Shown here: piece by piece, positions 63,311 to 64,000 of the stretch | Layout: the number at the start of each line of letters is the position of its first letter | Position numbering within the stretch: position 1 is the stretch's first letter | Origin: Pseudomonadota bacterium | GTDB lineage: Bacteria > Pseudomonadota > Alphaproteobacteria > Rhizobiales > Xanthobacteraceae | NCBI GenBank assembly: GCA_023386885.1 | Contig: JAEWIX010000048.1 | Span: forward strand, 1-64,000 | Length of the DNA stretch: 64,000 nt | Direction of reading: 5' to 3' | Position numbers and translations under genes: made by a program | The notes under the pieces: generated by a model | What the model was told of the DNA's origin: nothing | Seen by the model: the letters and a program-made list of their open reading frames with translations, nothing else | Database searches by the model: none

Positions 63311-63538
63311 TCAGCGCCAGTAATTGTTGGCGGCGGCGACCGTCTGGAAGTGCACGGCGATGACGTGGGACGACGCGATCAGTTGCGTGGTGTCGTGGTC
63401 GTAGGCCGCGCGCAGGCTGGAGCGCACCGCGTCGGACGGTTGGGTGTACTTGACGCCGACGCGCGACAGTTTCACCGCCAGTTCGAAACCCGCCTGCGGC
63501 GTGTCGGTTTTCAGGGAGGGTAGCCAGGTATCGCTCAT
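63311..63538 (-). CDS. hexameric tyrosine-coordinated heme protein (HTHP) family
   Basis: A 75-residue protein: WLPSLKTDTPQAGFELAVKL, then KYTQPSDAVRSSLRAAYDHD, then HFQTVAAANNYW. This matches the small HTHP family, which forms a ring of six subunits, each with a haem bound by a Tyr; Tyr46 in RAAYDHD is the likely ligand. Such proteins show weak peroxidase and catalase activity and may handle reactive oxygen. The ATG at 63538 fits the family length; a longer frame starting at 63604 adds unrelated residues. Confidence 0.85.
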   Translation of the reverse strand: MSDTWLPSLKTDTPQAGFELAVKLSRVGVKYTQPSDAVRSSLRAAYDHDTTQLIASSHVIAVHFQTVAAANNYWR

Positions 63539-63604
63539 CGGACGTGTCCCGCATCGGAAAATGGAGTCGTTCCAATGAGTGGCATCGGGGCGCGGCGGTG
63601 ACAA

Positions 63605-63636
63605 GAAAAAAGATGCTTTCTTAATGCATCTTTTGG
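63605..63636 (-). terminator. Rho-independent terminator
   Basis: AAAAGATGC (63610-63618) pairs with GCATCTTTT (63628-63636); on the minus strand the stem is followed by a U-rich TTTTTTCTTG. It lies just after the deacetylase stop and before the heme-protein gene on the same strand. Confidence 0.75.
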
Positions 63637-63649
63637 CTTGACGGAGCCG

Positions 63650-64000
63650 TCAGGCTACGTCGACGCGGCGGAATCTGTTCCACAGCGCGGTGGCGGCGCC
63701 GGAGGTCAGGACCGGCAGAAAGCGGTCCTCCTGATAATTGCCGTTGAGTGAAATGCGCGGCAGCGCGGTCAGGTGCGCGGCGTTCTCGGCGAACACCATG
63801 CCGGGTCGCGTGGTGACGGCGGTGGTGAAGCCGGCGCGTTGCGCCAGCGCGAATTCGCGTTGGCCGGCGGCAAGCTTGTCGCCGTAGGGATAGGCGAGAT
63901 GTTTCACCGGCCGCTGCAAGGCGGCCTCGATGTCGGCGCGGTTGGTGGTGATTTCGCGCAGCGCGGACGCCTCGCTCTGCTTGGCGAGGTTGTCGTGGGT
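63650..64000 (-). CDS. polysaccharide deacetylase-like protein (5' end beyond window)
   Basis: The last 116 residues of a protein that continues past the window edge. AYPYGDKLAAGQREFALAQ and AGFTTAVTTRPGMVFAE are the C-terminal motifs of NodB-type polysaccharide deacetylases, which remove acetyl groups from carbohydrate chains. The catalytic Asp-His-His site should lie in the missing part. A terminator follows. Confidence 0.8.
   Translation of the reverse strand, partial: THDNLAKQSEASALREITTNRADIEAALQRPVKHLAYPYGDKLAAGQREFALAQRAGFTTAVTTRPGMVFAENAAHLTALPRISLNGNYQEDRFLPVLTSGAATALWNRFRRVDVA

Overview
The window looks like chromosomal DNA of a high-GC alphaproteobacterium of the order Hyphomicrobiales, most likely family Nitrobacteraceae (Bradyrhizobium, Rhodopseudomonas or Afipia type). 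I infer this from codon use, gene families, the dense aromatic and fatty-acid catabolic content, and the short palindromic repeats between genes that are typical of these genomes. No database was searched, so names rest on motifs, length and context.

Layout. 0-8.5 kb: housekeeping genes, namely a PQQ-type sugar dehydrogenase, an HSL-family esterase, obgE, MFS and DMT transporters, a YdeI-like protein, a GNAT acetyltransferase, and rplU-rpmA with a clear promoter and an attenuator-like leader hairpin. 8.9-12.6 kb: an AT-richer accessory island holding a two-gene Panacea/PemK-like toxin-antitoxin operon and a decayed gene, then a ROK protein whose domain halves appear circularly permuted, a tRNA-Ser(CGA), and a truncated integrase against its 3' end.

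12.8-28.2 kb: a catabolic regulon for an unidentified carboxylic acid. It has enoyl-CoA hydratases, an acyl-CoA dehydrogenase, a branched-chain-amino-acid-type ABC transporter with an acyl-CoA synthetase gene inside its operon, a second atypical CoA ligase, a CaiB-type CoA transferase, a thiolase and an SDR. Three intergenic regions carry a shared 16-bp palindrome, TTGAC-N6-GTTAA/G, probably the operator of the local TetR regulator.

28-38 kb: an amidase, an orphan amino-acid binding protein, an L,D-transpeptidase, a bd/CIO-type quinol oxidase operon (cydA-cydB plus a 42-residue DUF2474 protein), an ECF-like sigma factor, and a two-component pair. 38-55.4 kb: an aromatic acid block with feruloyl-CoA synthase, a second five-gene ABC importer, boxR, benzoate-CoA ligase and boxC-boxB-boxA. 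Together these would import benzoate-like acids, make the CoA thioester, epoxidise the ring and open it. The boxC promoter is covered by four ATGCAT palindromes, the expected kind of site for a BoxR/BzdR repressor.

55.4-64 kb: a Gre-like factor, a flavin-dependent monooxygenase, a passenger-less autotransporter-type barrel and, divergent from it, the most unusual locus in the window: an exported caspase-like protease fused to an Ala-rich stalk and an S74-type intramolecular chaperone, followed 2 nt later by a paralogue that has lost both catalytic residues and gained Sel1 repeats. The window ends with an SDR, a hexameric tyrosine-coordinated heme protein, and a polysaccharide deacetylase cut by the window edge.
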